Shown here: positions 32,380 to 44,591 of the stretch, piece by piece | Numbering within the stretch: the first letter of the stretch is position 1 | Layout: every line of letters starts with the position of its first letter | Source of the DNA: Lantana camara | Taxonomy: Eukaryota; Streptophyta; Magnoliopsida; Lamiales; Verbenaceae | Assembly (NCBI GenBank): GCA_037501455.1 | Contig: CM074860.1 | Location: 48,804,501 to 48,868,500, forward strand | Reading direction: 5' to 3' | Length of the DNA stretch: 64,000 bases | Made by a program: the position numbers and the translations under genes | Notes under the pieces: generated by a model | What the model saw: the letters and a program-made list of their open reading frames with translations, nothing else | The model's database searches: none | Told to the model about the DNA's origin: nothing

Positions 32380-35300
32380 TGTAGCGCCCCCTAACACTAC
32401 AACTCCCGCACCGTACTAACCTCGCGTGGATGTGAGACCTAGCACCCGAGAAATAATACGGCGGACGGTATAGACAGTACTTAAGTAGAGCGTAGCGAAA
32501 AATGCAGCGGAAAATGAAAGGATTTAAAATTTGCAACGAGCAACAAGATAACACACAGAAAAGTGCATGATATTGTAAGGGGGTAATATAATAGCGTAGT
32601 GTACGGAGTTAATGTATAAGAGCAATTTAATAGTAATATATATATATACATGATCAGGATTAAATGCTCTTAATCTAAGCCTGATCTAATAAATATGACA
32701 CCTATAGCTTCAAGATACCTCTAGGTGTCGGTGTCCTCGCCTCCTGAAATCATGTATTTAAAAAACAGGCGAGGAATTAGTCAAGATGACTAAGTGAAGG
32801 AAGATTAGATTTAGATATATATATAATTATATATATAGATATATATATATATAAAATCATAACAATAGGATATAGCAAATATGATACAGTTCATATGTTA
32901 GAAACCAGGATAGGGGTATTTGGAGTTTATTTGTAAATGATGAACCGTTTAATAAAAGATTTGTACCGCCTGCAAGTAAGGCGTCTCCTTCCGATCTCCT
33001 TAAAATATTTGTAAAATAGTACCGGGCTGATCAAGGCACCAGTAGGGGAGCAAACCCTACCGACGATATGGAATATGTGGGAGGAAGCTATCTCTCCCAG
33101 GGAGGTTATTCTCTCTTTTAAGTCTCTTGGCGTGGAGTAACTAACCTCCAGCTAAACCACTACCAAGAGTTGGTGGCGGTCTGTGGCACCAACAATACTC
33201 TCGGCCCGTTACCTTCCGAGTATTGCTCGACACAGCTGCACGCCGGGCCCATTTTGATAAATGATAATGATTGACTTGCTTAGTCGGGAATCAGTTCTTA
33301 GTATTAATAGGATTGAAATATATAATGTCCGGATAAGATCCTGATTCCGACTTATTGGTATTTTCCTCATAAAGAGGAATATGTATAATATTGATATATA
33401 TATATATGTAGATAGGAAATCAAATAACAGATAGGTTTGGAAATCGTTTTATAATTAGATATAGATATAAACATGATTCCAGTTGAAAATGTTTTAACCC
33501 TCACCTAGTATCAAAATTCAAACACATTGAGACGGATCCCACTGTTCAGTGCAATTGTCGCCTGAAAATAATTACTACTGACTTAGAACTAGGTTCTTAT
33601 TATTCTAATCACATAATCACATAAGGTTTAGGAAATATAACATATTTCGAAATTCTTATAACATTCAGAAATTATTTTCCCGGTAAAATTTAATTTTAAC
33701 TGTTTAAGGAAAATTAATTAATTAATTAGGTTTCAAAAATTTCTTTAACCACTTAAATATTTATTAATCATGTTGTGACCTTAATTAGAGTATTAGGAAT
33801 TATATTTAAAATTTAATTCAACAATGTAGGTTGATTTTGAAATTATTTTATCATTTTATTAATTTTTGAATTAATTTGGAAAAATCTTTATTTAAAATTC
33901 CAAAATTCTATTTTATAATTAATTTTAAATAAATTTCGAAATTATTAATTAAATGTTGACCAAAAAGTCAAAATTACTATTAAAAACATTTACTATTCAA
34001 TTTCTTATGAATTAAACACTTTATAACACAAAATTAAACATACACATTCACACACTATCATATGAGCACATGAATTTGGTTCAAGAACATTATGAAGGTG
34101 TTCTTAAGCTTATGAAGATGTTCATACTAGTTCATGATGACATTCAATAAATTTTTGAATTCATAACATATAATTAAATTCAAATGTAACACTTTAATAA
34201 TAATTTAAATCTAAATAAATTATTCTAAGCATAAATTTAATCAAATAAGAACATAATTATTTAAATACATACTCATGCTACAACATATCATAATTCATGC
34301 AATTAATTAAATAAAATTTCAGAATGTAGGCACATTACACAAAAAACTAACAATTATGCATATATATTATAAAAATAAATTCCTAAAGCATAATTTTATT
34401 ATTCCTAAGCATGCTACTAATATTATAATATTAAAACATAACATAAAGCATGAAGTAATAAAAAAAAATTGCACCTTAGAGAGAGGGAGAGGGTTGGTCG
34501 TGACTGTGAGGGAGCAAATGTGATGATTTTTGTGTGAATTTTATGTTATGCTTCTAGGGGTATTTATAGTGGGCATTTGAGAGCTTATGTTGCAATTATG
34601 AAGAATTAATTAGATGAATCATGTAGTGAATAAGCTAGGTTCATTTATTAGGGGGGGTTAAGTGTATACTTATGTGTAAGTTTAAGAAATAATTAATTAA
34701 TTTAGTAATCATGACAAAATAAAAATAATTGTAAAATAGGATGAAAATGGTAATAAATTCGTAGAAGAACGTCTAGGGTTTAGTTTGAAATGTGAGAGAT
34801 TGCAAAAGAAAGAGAATCGAAAGAGCTTTCTAATGGTTATAAATACTTAACGTTTGAACTTCTACATTTAAAGTAGTAGTCGTTCGGGAATTTTGAAAAA
34901 TATAATAAAATTCATAACGAAGCTAGAATGTGAATTGATTTCCGAGAAAATGTCCATGATTCTTGAAATAATTCAAGGACCATTTTGACTGTAATATTGT
35001 ATACCAAATGTTGGACGGTTTAAAAATTAATTTTTAGGGTAGAAATAGTACTTTGGGGAAATAAAGAAAATAAAGAAAAAAAAATTATAAATCGAGTTAG
35101 GATTTGAACTAGAGTTGGGAAAAGACCCTAATATTCATAAAATTTCGCAAGGATTCTATCGAGCCCAATATTGAATAGGTAAAAGTGTTTCGAAAATTCC
35201 TACAATTAAAGATGAATAGTAACTAGGGACCTAAATGGAATTTTCAACAAACAATTTTAAAAATATATTTTGGAATGATGAAAACTATGATATGAGTTTG

Positions 35301-35530
35301 AAAAATATAGGAATCAGCTTTCTAAGATTTTTCAAGGTTTAGGTAAAGGTTTAGGATTCGGTGAATGAATAGTGATATGGCTCTCTAAAAAAGGCACAAT
35401 TATAAATCGAGACATAAATGCACATAATTCATATAGAATGAAATGTATAATGGATTAAGGCTACAAACGCTTTCCTCTTAACCCTTTACTTACCCGTGCT
35501 ATCCTGATCTTAAAAATCCGGGCTGTTACA
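32380..35530 (-). repeat. Element G right LTR, inverted orientation (3.15 kb)
   Basis: TGTAGCGCCCCC to CCGGGCTGTTACA on the plus strand, i.e. an LTR oriented opposite to the coding region it adjoins. Its first 320 bp are the reverse complement of the left LTR fragment. It is AT-rich, with a TA tract at 32817-32857 and a module around 33120-33260 like that of the other minus LTRs. The flank CATAC (35531-35535) matches uninterrupted F-type LTR sequence, so this outer end is an original integration end. Confidence 0.85.
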
Positions 35531-36996
35531 CATACACATTACAAACGAGGCAAGAAAGATCGACTAAAAGCAACGAAACGACGAAAGAAACTCCTCCTGG
35601 CCAAAACCTACTGAGTGGACACGGCCTCGCCCAAAATGTAAAGGAATAGGACACGGCCGTGTCCGGTTGAAATTAAATCAGAATTCAAATTCGAGGGCTT
35701 GACACGGCCGTGTCCATTTCCAGTTAAAACATGACACGACCGTGTCATGCATTCGGGACTAAAAAATATAACGCAGCAACATCAGTTTTTTGGCAAGAAA
35801 AACAGGGGATTTCGGTATTTGGCCTTGGGAAGTCTCTTATGCCTTCAAAAACTCACTTAACAAGGATAAAAATAACATCAATTCACCAACAATTCATGCC
35901 ATACAAGTAGGAATAATTTCAGCGACAAAACATGTAAGAATCAAAGCAAGAAAGGGGAGAAATATATCAAGCTATATCATCCAATTTTCAAGCATTCATC
36001 AATGTCCAATTAATCATATCTCAACTACCAAGGAAGGAGATGCAATAAACACTTAGAATCATGTTATAGAAGCAACATATAATCACCCAAACTCAAGAGA
36101 ATAAAGAAGGAAGCAAGAATCAACAATTTCATCCAATCTACACTATTCACATGCTTGCCAAATCTCATCAATCAACCAATGAAATAAGCTCAAATCCACA
36201 TATAAGAGAGAAGAGAGAGTGTAGATTATGATTATAAACTTACCTTTCGAATTTGAGAAGATTTGGTGGAGATTTGAGCTCAAACTCTTCAAAATGGCCA
36301 AAGTGGGTTTCCTTCTCTTCTTTTCCCTTGGAGTTGAACGAGATTGATGCGAGATGGAGGGAATAGCACGGTTCTAGAGGGGTTAATGGCTGAAAAGGGA
36401 TGTTAACTCATGGCTCAAATCATGGTTAAGGCTTGGTGAGGGTTTAAGTGGGGTCCACAAGGCTTAATTAAGTCAAAAGGTAGCTTTAAGGCGCAAGGGG
36501 TTCATTCCGGTCGAAAAACGGGGAATCAAATGGGCTTAGAAAAATATGAATCTTGATTCTTGTCTTTCTTTCTTCGTTACGAGTCTAACGCATCTTCCGG
36601 AATTCAAATCCGAATTCCCGAGCTCAAGTTACGCCTTCCGGAACACAAGGTGCGCTAAGGCTCATTAGGCCCTTCTGTACCTAAAACATAAAACGGTTTC
36701 AAAACCGTATCAAACGAACTCACAACAAGTAACAATCACAAAGGCGCATACATAACACACATAAGTCACGCATAGCACGTTGTCACAAGAATCGAAAACG
36801 AAAACAAACATAGACGGGGTGAGAACGAAACAAAGAGAACAAATACGTGCAAATAAATCACATAAGGTCAAATACGTTCAAGTAATTGAAATATATCACA
36901 TAAAAAGTATAATAAAAACATAATTAAATAATTAAAAGCACACATAGCTCACCCGTGAAGGCGTACCTGGAAAGGCCGGACGAGCGGGATGTTACA
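35531..36996 (-). repeat. Element F 5' LTR, part 2
   Basis: Continues LTR F after element G and ends GGGATGTTACA. It holds three GACACGGCCGTGTC-type palindromes (35649-35748) plus a degraded one near 35617. In element sense it also has a TC-rich leader-like stretch and a strong donor-like AAAG/GTAAGT (about 36238-36246). The flank GGTTA (36997) is the insertion point in LTR E. Confidence 0.88.
35617..35748 (-). repeat. GACACGGCCGTGTC palindrome cluster, LTR F
   Basis: GGACACGGCCGTGTCC at 35649-35664, GACACGGCCGTGTC at 35701-35714, ATGACACGACCGTGTCAT at 35731-35748 and a damaged unit near 35617. Counterparts in the inverted relative are at 42738-42870. Confidence 0.85.
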
Positions 36997-37984
36997 GGTT
37001 ACTCCGTTCATTGGTGGAACTAGTGTGAGGGATCACTGTCGGCCCGTGCCTCCCCGGATAGCCACTCACACTAAGTTCCTGGGCCCCATTCGTGCATTCG
37101 TTCGTTTCTCGCCAAAACATTAGGTAGGATTCATAAAACAAGGCTTTACGTTGAAAACATTTACTCTTTAAAACGATTCTCTACATATATATAATTTTGG
37201 TCGAAAACTTTCACATTGAAGGTATATATAGGGTCTTACATCTACATAGAAGAGAAACCCGCCTTAAACGGCAAAAAGGAGCCAACACAAGCCTCACTGA
37301 CCGGCCTCGTCTCCAACGGAATCAAAATCTGTGCAAGAAAGGTGAAGTGAGACTCAATATGGCCAAATAAGACGCAGGGCAATGTAATGATCACGATATG
37401 AATATGTAAAAGATAAGATTATGTTTATCAAAATGTTCATGTGCACTATTAAGGAATTTAAATCATATAATCAAGTCATTCGATCTTTCGTTCACTTTCA
37501 CTCGAATTCATAATTCCACATTTTCATTCAATTTAATTCAAGAATTCAAATAGGAGCATAGCACTTATTAAATCACATAATTTCAGCAAAGGGTGTTAAG
37601 AGAAAATCATCCCAACATCACATACTATCAGTTAAGAAACAAAGAGGCAAAGAAACAAGTCCAAAAACTCAGTTTAAAGCCACGAAATCAGCTGCACAAC
37701 CAAGCAAGGTCACAAGAGCAATTACCGCCAAAAATTCATATCAAGCTCATAACTCAAACCCTAACCAAATCTGATCTAAAATCAGAATTAAATGGATGAA
37801 AATATGTATAAGAGAGTAGAGAATACATAAATATTCGTACCTTGAAGATTTGGTGAATAAGGGAAGTGATTTGAGCTCAAAATCACAAAGGTAGCCAAGG
37901 TTCTTCCTCTTTTCTTCTCTCCCTCTCTCTCGATCAGGTGCAGCAGAAAAAGGGGGGTTTTGGCTATGTTTGGCTCACCAAAAA
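36997..37984 (-). repeat. Element E 5' LTR remnant
   Basis: About 990 bp nearly identical to 19325-20314 of the E 3' LTR. It starts exactly at GGTTAC, where element F is inserted. The first 840 bp and last 470 bp of the LTR (plus-strand order) are missing: the former by deletion on the F side, the latter at the junction with the D scrap. Confidence 0.88.
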
Positions 37985-38441
37985 GGGGTTAAACTATCCT
38001 ATCGAACCTGTCCTATCCTGTCCCGAACAATTACACAGCAAGACGGGTTAAACTAATCCGAGCACCTGTCGTAACCTGTCCCGAATTCCATTCAATCAAA
38101 TCATACATGCAACCTGCTCACAACATATCTTATACAAAATTTACAAATTATAAATCAGAACAAAATACTTAACAAACTGAAACGTGCAGACACAGACTCA
38201 AAAGACACGAAACACCGCCGCCTAACACGAACTCCAATGCGAACCCAAACCGAAACCTGTACATTGAAAACATAAACGGGGAGGGGTCAGTCCAAAGACT
38301 ACGTGAGGGGCTACCCACACACACCTACATATATATAGAGCACAACACGTAGAAGAAGCAACGTTCATGAACCCGGGGTTAGTTTTTGCACGCCAAAACA
38401 TTTCCCGTGATAATATACATATAGGGAGACTTATCAAACAG
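37985..38441 (-). repeat. Element D LTR scrap
   Basis: Closely matches 14871-15337 of LTR D. The junction with E at about 37985 shares GGGTT in both parents, suggesting microhomology-mediated joining after a deletion that removed D's internal region. Homology to D stops at 38441. Confidence 0.8.
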
Positions 38442-38794
38442 GCCAAACGTCTCGGAATAACCAACCGCCTCAACAAAGGATAAAAACGGGGTATTCTTCG
38501 ATCTCATACCCGAGAATATCGTTGAGCCCCAAAAAGGACTTCCAAAAGTAACCACCAACGCGTACGGCAACACCGTACCTCATTAGGTGCCTTCAGGAAA
38601 AACCACCAGGCAACCTTGGCCCTCACAACTCACAAAGCAATCCCGAACACTCAAGCTTACCTAACTCTGTCTAAGAAGAGGGTCTACACGAAAGTAAAAA
38701 GCCACAAGCAAGCAAGAAGGATACACAAGTACCAAGAAACAACAAAGAAAGAAAAGTAGCACAAAATTAAGATAGAAGATTCATGTATGAAGTG
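38442..38794. other. Unassigned 350-bp stretch
   Basis: I could not match it to any other part of the window. A CTCATACCCGAG-type inverted pair and A-rich tail sequence are visible, but there is no persuasive reading frame. It may be the outer part of element H or a scrap of another repeat. Confidence 0.4.
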
Positions 38795-39927
38795 TCATGT
38801 ATGCATTAGTGTACCGTGCACCATGGTAGAAATGTCGAATTCGGTGTCCACTTTCTTGCTTTCCAAAGGGTTATCTTGTGATTGAACCAGGATCTTGAAG
38901 TCACGACATTTTGAAGGTCTTAAATTCTTGTTCTTCTTCGAACAAAATCTAACCGTGTACTCAAATTCTCCATGCTCGAAACATTTCTTCATTTTCTTTT
39001 TTTATAAATCCCTTCCATTTGATTCAAACCTCGGCATTATGAGTATTAAATCGGTTCCGGTGGGGAAACTTGTAATTCTTTTTTGTGAATCAAATATTCT
39101 CCTTCTTCGTGATATTATCGATACTTGGAATTCTTGAAGATTTTTTTGTAATTCAGATCTCAAACCAGGTCCTCATCTCTCAATAGAAGAGTGAGATTCA
39201 ACCTGTTATTTATCCATACCTATTAGAACCGCATCCCTTATTTCCTTGAACCAAGTATACACTGTTAGGACTTGAAGAGCGTGTTGAGTTTCACCTCTAT
39301 TCCCTTGAAATAACTTCGAATGTTAGAGCGATCTTCATCGGCAACCGATCTCCCAAACTCCGCCCTAAAATCATCTATTCTCTTCAATCATTACTCGAAA
39401 TCTAAGAATTTCTTAAAGTCTTCTTATCATTAATCTAGAAGGAATGTACTTATATCAGGATTCCCGAATAAAACCTCCCAAGTTAACTCTTCCAGAATTC
39501 ATCAAATTTCAATTCCATTATAGACAAATACTTTGAAACTCGACCTCAACTTGAATAGAAGATATACTTCGCCTTTTATTGGAATATCCCCGAACAAATC
39601 TTCCAAAGCCATATCCTCTATGATATCTCTTTCTCGATCTTCACATCATCACCATTAAAAATTTCGGAGGACCAAAATTCTATAGCCTCCTCACAGAGTA
39701 AGATACTTGTCTTCCTTGTCGTTTCCAGGTGATATTCGTAGATATTGTGATGATATCCTGAAACAAAACAATATTTTCCAAAATATCAATGCATGTGGGG
39801 TTTTGGTGCATGTTCATGTAAACAATTAATACAAATAATATCAAATAATTCACATAAATGATGTAGTGAATGCAAACAAGCACATAATCCTAAGCCGAAC
39901 GACCTACACAGACCCGACACAACGCTA
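38795..39927 (-). pseudogene. Element H: decayed internal region with gag traces
   Basis: Minus-strand internal region of an F-like element. Sequence around 39380-39500 aligns with the gag region at 24360-24480 of element E/F but has many stops and indels; no frame survives beyond about 65 codons. The downstream part (38992-38795) encodes an unrecognised basic peptide. No pol motif. It lies directly inside the primer-binding site at about 39950. Confidence 0.6.
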
Positions 39928-39964
39928 GAGCCCCAGTTTTACAACTCGGAGCTCTAATACCACT
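39928..39964 (-). other. Element H primer-binding site and degraded hairpin
   Basis: GCTCTAATACCA carries one change from the tRNA-Met site. AGAGC and GCTCT arms remain around CAGTTTTACAACTC, a worn version of the hairpin at 24920-24948. Confidence 0.65.
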
Positions 39965-39969
39965 TTAGA

Positions 39970-41330
39970 TGTAGCACCCCGGAGCGCAGAGAACTACACC
40001 CCCCTCACTATAGCCCGACACGTGTAATGAAATGGGAACTCCGCACATGTACCAAGCCACATCGAACGGGTGACAAACAAAACGTACACACTAGCTACGC
40101 GGTCTAGACCCTAATACGGAAGCCACATGCGGAAGCCACAGGATCAATACAAACAAACATACATGCTCGAATTATTACAATTTGTACATATTATGCCCAT
40201 CCAAGGCCAGTTAATTATATGAGTATCAAATTTCAAAATTCAGAATCCTAACTTATACAAATTCATACATAGCTTATTCATAATATCAAGACTTAAGAGT
40301 AAAGATGCAAAAGACCCGACCGATAACCTCGAACAAACTAAATAAAGGACCCCCGCCTAGCATGAACCAAACCTGCACCTGCAAACTCAACAAACAAAAG
40401 GGGAAAAAGAAGACAACGAGGAGGGGTCAGTCCTAAAGACTGGTGAGGGGGCTAACACACTCACACGTACATATACATAGAGCATACCATATTCAAAATT
40501 AAGGGTTCATGAACCGGGGCATGGTTTTTGCAATCTAAATCATTTAACACGTGATACTAAGTATATGGAAAAGGGTTAAGGCCGAAGGCCAAAATCAACC
40601 AAATTTTAGTAATTATGTAGTCCACTCCCATTTCACAAACCATGTTCAAAATCAAACACACAACTCGGCGAGTACGAGTTTCAAACCACCTAACTCCGTT
40701 CATAATCAAAATCTGAATCAAAATTCAAACTAAAACATAATTCAAACACACATACCTCTTCTCCGGGTGATGGAAGGGTCGATCATACCCTAACCATCAG
40801 CTCTCATGTCAGGGTCGTGAGTTTCATGACACTCACGCCCAAGGATTCCATCCCCCACCAACCTCCTAATGGGTTCCGGGTTGATCCTATAAATTGAGAC
40901 CGTACTCGGGAGTGACTCGACGGCCCAACACCGTCCTGGGTCTCCTTTGTACAAATCTCCGGGGCCCTTCTAATTGTTCAAATTGTTCAAAAATCATAGT
41001 TCAAAAGTTCTAAATTTTAAAAAATCGGACTTATATTTCAAAGTCATAACTCGCTACTTTTCAAAAACACACACACCAACCCTTTTTCAAAATCAAACGA
41101 ACGAAAATATGGCTTACATAAGCATAAAAGCATTTTCAAAAGTGTTTCATAACAAAAGGGCCAATTCCCACAAAATATATATTCAAACACGTATCTAAAT
41201 ACATATATATATAGATAATTCGCATGCGGGCCTCAAAATACACGTAGGGTTATAGGTCGTATTAACTAAAGAAAGAAAACCTCACCTCGAAAACTTGATC
41301 TAATCTTTAGTGGCTCAAATTCCATTCTCC
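39970..41330 (-). repeat. Element H 5' LTR fragment
   Basis: Starts TGTAGCACCCCGG with the CGAACGGGTGACAAA and GCGGTCTAGACCC boxes of LTR F (40065, 40098). Homology to F-type LTRs runs to about 41290 (AACCTCACCTCG) and then fades. Confidence 0.75.
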
Positions 41331-41599
41331 AATCCTAATAACATCCCCGGTTAATCATGAAAAAACGCTCGACGAGTTGGTAACCCATCCTTCATGTTAT
41401 GTGTTTTCCTTCTAAGTATTCCTCTTCCAAATTAACTCTTTTTTGACACTTGAGTTGATTCTAACTTCATCTATCACGGAATATGATGTCCTGATTGACC
41501 TTTCCTTTACCCGACATCCTCTTTGCCATTTCTTCGAATTCCTTCATAGCTCCGTCATCGTAGGTATCCGAGACACGTCATCTAAAACTCTATCTTTTA
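41331..41599. other. Unassigned spacer, perhaps element internal sequence
   Basis: Pyrimidine-rich sequence with a CCCGACATCCTCTTTGCC stretch loosely like 22531-22560 of element E. No frame or repeat border is certain. Confidence 0.35.
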
Positions 41600-42244
41600 A
41601 ATTATTGAAATGTATTTGACCTTATGTGACTTATTTGTACGTAATTGTTTTCTTTGTTTCGTTCTTGCTCCGTTTGAGTTCGTTTTCGTTTTCGATTTTT
41701 GTGACTACGTGCTATGCATGACTTATATGCGTTATGAATGTGTCTTTATGTTTGTTACTTGTTTTTCAGTTCGTTTGATACTGTTTTCAAGCCGTTTTAT
41801 GTTTTAGGGACATAAGGGCCTAACGAGCCTTAGCGCACCTTGTGTTCCGGAAGGCGTAACTTGAGCTCGGGAATTCAGATTCGAATTCTGGAAGATGCGT
41901 TGGACTCGTAATGAAGAAAGAAAGACAAAAAATCAAGGTTCATATTTTTCTAAGCCCATTTGATTCCCCGTTTTTCATCCCAAATGAGCCCTTTTCGCCT
42001 AAGAGCTACCTTTTAACTTAATTAAGCTTTGTGGACCCCACTTGAACTTAACCAAACCCTTAACCATGACTTAAACCTTGAGTTAAGCCCTCTCTTGTCC
42101 CTTATGCTTCCAAAACCGAACCAATTCCTCTCTCTCCCTCAAGAATCGATCAGCTCCAAGGCAAGGAAAGAAGGAAGAAACCCTTTTGGCCATTCTTGAT
42201 GATTTTGAGCTCAAATCACATCCGAGTCTTCCCAAATTCCAAAG

Positions 42245-44140
42245 GTAAGTTTATGATGTTAATCTAGACTCTCTCTTATCTCTTATATGTGGATTTGAGC
42301 TTATTTCATTGGTGGGTTGATGAAATTTGGCAAGCATGTGAATAGTGTAGATTGGATGAATTTGATGATTCTTGCTTCCTTCTTGATTCTCTTGAGTTTG
42401 GATGATTATATGATGCTCGTTTAGCATGATTCTAAGTGTTTATTGCATCTCCTTTCATGGTAGTTGAGTTATGAGTGATTGGCCTTGGATGAGTGCTTGA
42501 GAATAGATGATATATCTTGATTATTTCATCCCCTTTCTTGCTTTGATTCTTGCATGTTTTGTGACTGAAATTATTCCTACTTATGTGGCATGAATTGTTG
42601 GTGAATTGATGTTATTTCCTTGTATGTTATATGTGTTTTTGAAGACATAAGAGACTCCCAAGGTTTACACCGAAATCCCCTGCTTTTCTTGCCAAAAAAC
42701 TGTTGTTGCTGCGTTATATTTTTCAGTCCCGAACACATGACACGGCCGTGTCATGTTTTAACTGGAAATGGACACGGCCATGTCAAGCCCTCGACTTTGA
42801 ATTCTGATTTAATTTCAACCGGACACGGCCATGTCCGATTCCTATGCATTCTGGACTAGGCCGTGTCCACTTAGTAGGTTTTGGCTGGGAGGAGTTTCTT
42901 TCGTCGTTTCGTTGCTTTTTATTGATCTTTCTTGGCTCATTTATAATGTGTATGCATGATTAACTTGTTGTATGACATGTTAATTTTGATCTTGTGGATT
43001 TATGGTATATTCTTTGCTCTCGATTATGAGATAGAACCTTATATGCCTTGAATACTCCTGTATGACCTAATGTGCATTCATTTCGTATTCTTTGCATCAT
43101 AAACATACATCCACATATGCCGAGTATCTAATCTGGTTCATATTGAGTCTAAGTTTGTCTTTTGTCTTTGCTTTGCCTTTAGGTTTGTTCCTTGGTTGAC
43201 GAGGTTATCTTCTAGACGTCCGATTGCTTCCTTTGTTCCCATGGCTTCTCGGAGGTGAGGTTTTCTTCCTTTTAGATAATATGACCTACAACCCTATGTG
43301 TTTACAAGCCCGCATGCGAGTTATGTATACTATATGATAAATATGTGTATGATATGTATTTTGAGGGCTCGTCCCATTTTGTATAAGACTTTAAAAAGGT
43401 TTTATATGTATATAGCTCTATTTCGAAATTCTTTTGGAAAGCTTTGAATATGTGTGAGTGTGTAGCGAGGTTAGAGCTTTGAAAGATAAGCTTATAAAAA
43501 TTATGAAATTTATGAAAAGTATGATTTTTGAATTATGATTGGGCGCCGGAGAGTGGTATGGCATCTCGGGTTGACCGTGGGGTCACCGAGCTCCCCCATC
43601 AACACTTTCCATTTGAGAGTCTCACCCGACCTTAGGAGGTTGAGGGAGTGCGTTTCTCTTTAGCCGGCGGGAGCCACCGCCGAAGGTTTCAAGGACGTGA
43701 TTAAACCTTGTCTCGTGTGAATTATGACCGATAGCTAGGGCTTGCTACCCTTCTATCACCCGGAGTAGGTTGGATTACGAATTATGTTTTGATTATGATT
43801 TATGTCTTTGAATATGAATGGAGTTTGGAAGGAGAACTCGTACTCGCCGAGTTAGTGTGATTATGTATAAATCTATGAAACGGGAATGGACTCTTAAGTA
43901 CTTAAAATTTGTTGTTTTGGCCTTTGGCCTTTGGCCTTTAACCCCCCTTTTTCCTATATATTTATTATCACGGGAAATGATTTAGCTTACAAAAACCATC
44001 CCCGGTTTATGGATTCTTTTCAAATTTCTAAGTGCTTTGCTCTATATGTATATAGGGGTGCTTGTGTTAGCCCCTCGCCAGTCTCTAGGACTGACCCTCT
44101 TTGCTTCTTCTCTTTTTCCCCTTTGATTTGAGCTTTGCAG
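42245..44140 (+). other. Candidate intron within LTR I
   Basis: GTAAGT at 42245-42250 follows AAAG, and a pyrimidine-rich stretch ends in TTTGCAG at 44140. Both sites are preserved in the oppositely oriented LTR F (36246-36238 and 25417). This is a prediction from splice consensus only. Confidence 0.4.
42738..42870 (+). repeat. GACACGGCCGTGTC palindrome cluster, LTR I
   Basis: ATGACACGGCCGTGTCAT at 42738-42755, then GACACGGCCATGTC at about 42771, GGACACGGCCATGTCC at 42821-42836 and a half-site near 42858. Same order as in LTR F. Confidence 0.85.
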
Positions 44141-44591
44141 GTACCCGGTTGGGAGTCTGGCTAGGCGGCAGTTGTCTTTCGAGTCTTGGGAGTTGTTCGA
44201 GTCTTTGTAGAGTCTCTGCATTTGCATATTTATTTTCCCGCTTTAGTACTACGTATACTTGGTACTATGTATAAATAATTATAAGCTATGTTCTGTAATT
44301 TCAAACTTTGAATATTCCTTTTGGCCCGGGGTGGGCAAAGCATGTTAAAATATGTATATCTCTTTCTGAGCTTTTATATCTGTAATTGGTTTGTTTTATG
44401 ATCCTGTGGCTTCCGCACTTTCGATTTATTGTATTGCGCACTCTGTTCAGGGTCTAGACCGCCTAGCCTAGAGTTGATTTTTGTTTGTCACCCGTTCGCC
44501 ATAGTTCGATGCGGGGACGGAGTTCCCATTTCGGTACCCGTGTTGGGCTATGGTGCGGGGGATGTGGCGCCCTTCGCTCCGGGGTGTTACA

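Larger units (their letters stand above)
26263..35530 (+). mobile_element. Tekay/Del-type chromovirus G with an inverted 3'-side LTR
   Basis: Plus-strand Ty3/gypsy element inside LTR F. Order: last 340 bp of an LTR in plus orientation (26263-26604), primer-binding site (26613-26624), upstream frame (26726-27379), decayed gag-pol (27931-32335), hairpin and polypurine tract (32328-32363). Instead of a direct-repeat LTR there follows a primer-site fragment and a full LTR in minus orientation (32364-35530). The left LTR is truncated and about 325 bp of host LTR F sequence (compare 42960-43283) is missing at the left junction. Confidence 0.85.
41600..44591 (+). repeat. F-type LTR in plus orientation (I), 5' truncated
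   Basis: Reverse-oriented relative of LTR F, ending CGGGGTGTTACA at 44591. The first 150 bp or so are missing. It preserves the part of the LTR deleted in F (42960-43283). It contains a TC-rich leader-like stretch (42120-42240), donor-like AAAG/GTAAGT (42241-42250), palindromes (42738-42870), acceptor-like TTTGCAG (44134-44140) and the CCGTTCGCC box (about 44490). No primer site follows, so it is probably a solo or broken LTR. Confidence 0.85.

Noticed and set aside
32300..32554. 84-codon minus-strand frame over the inverted LTR junction
   Set aside because: It crosses the junction of the polypurine tract and the LTR and has no retroelement or other recognisable domain.
32364..32700. Terminal inverted repeats of a DNA transposon formed by 26263-26620 and 32364-32700
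   Set aside because: The enclosed genes are gag-pol and the repeats are LTR ends with primer-site sequence. No transposase is present.
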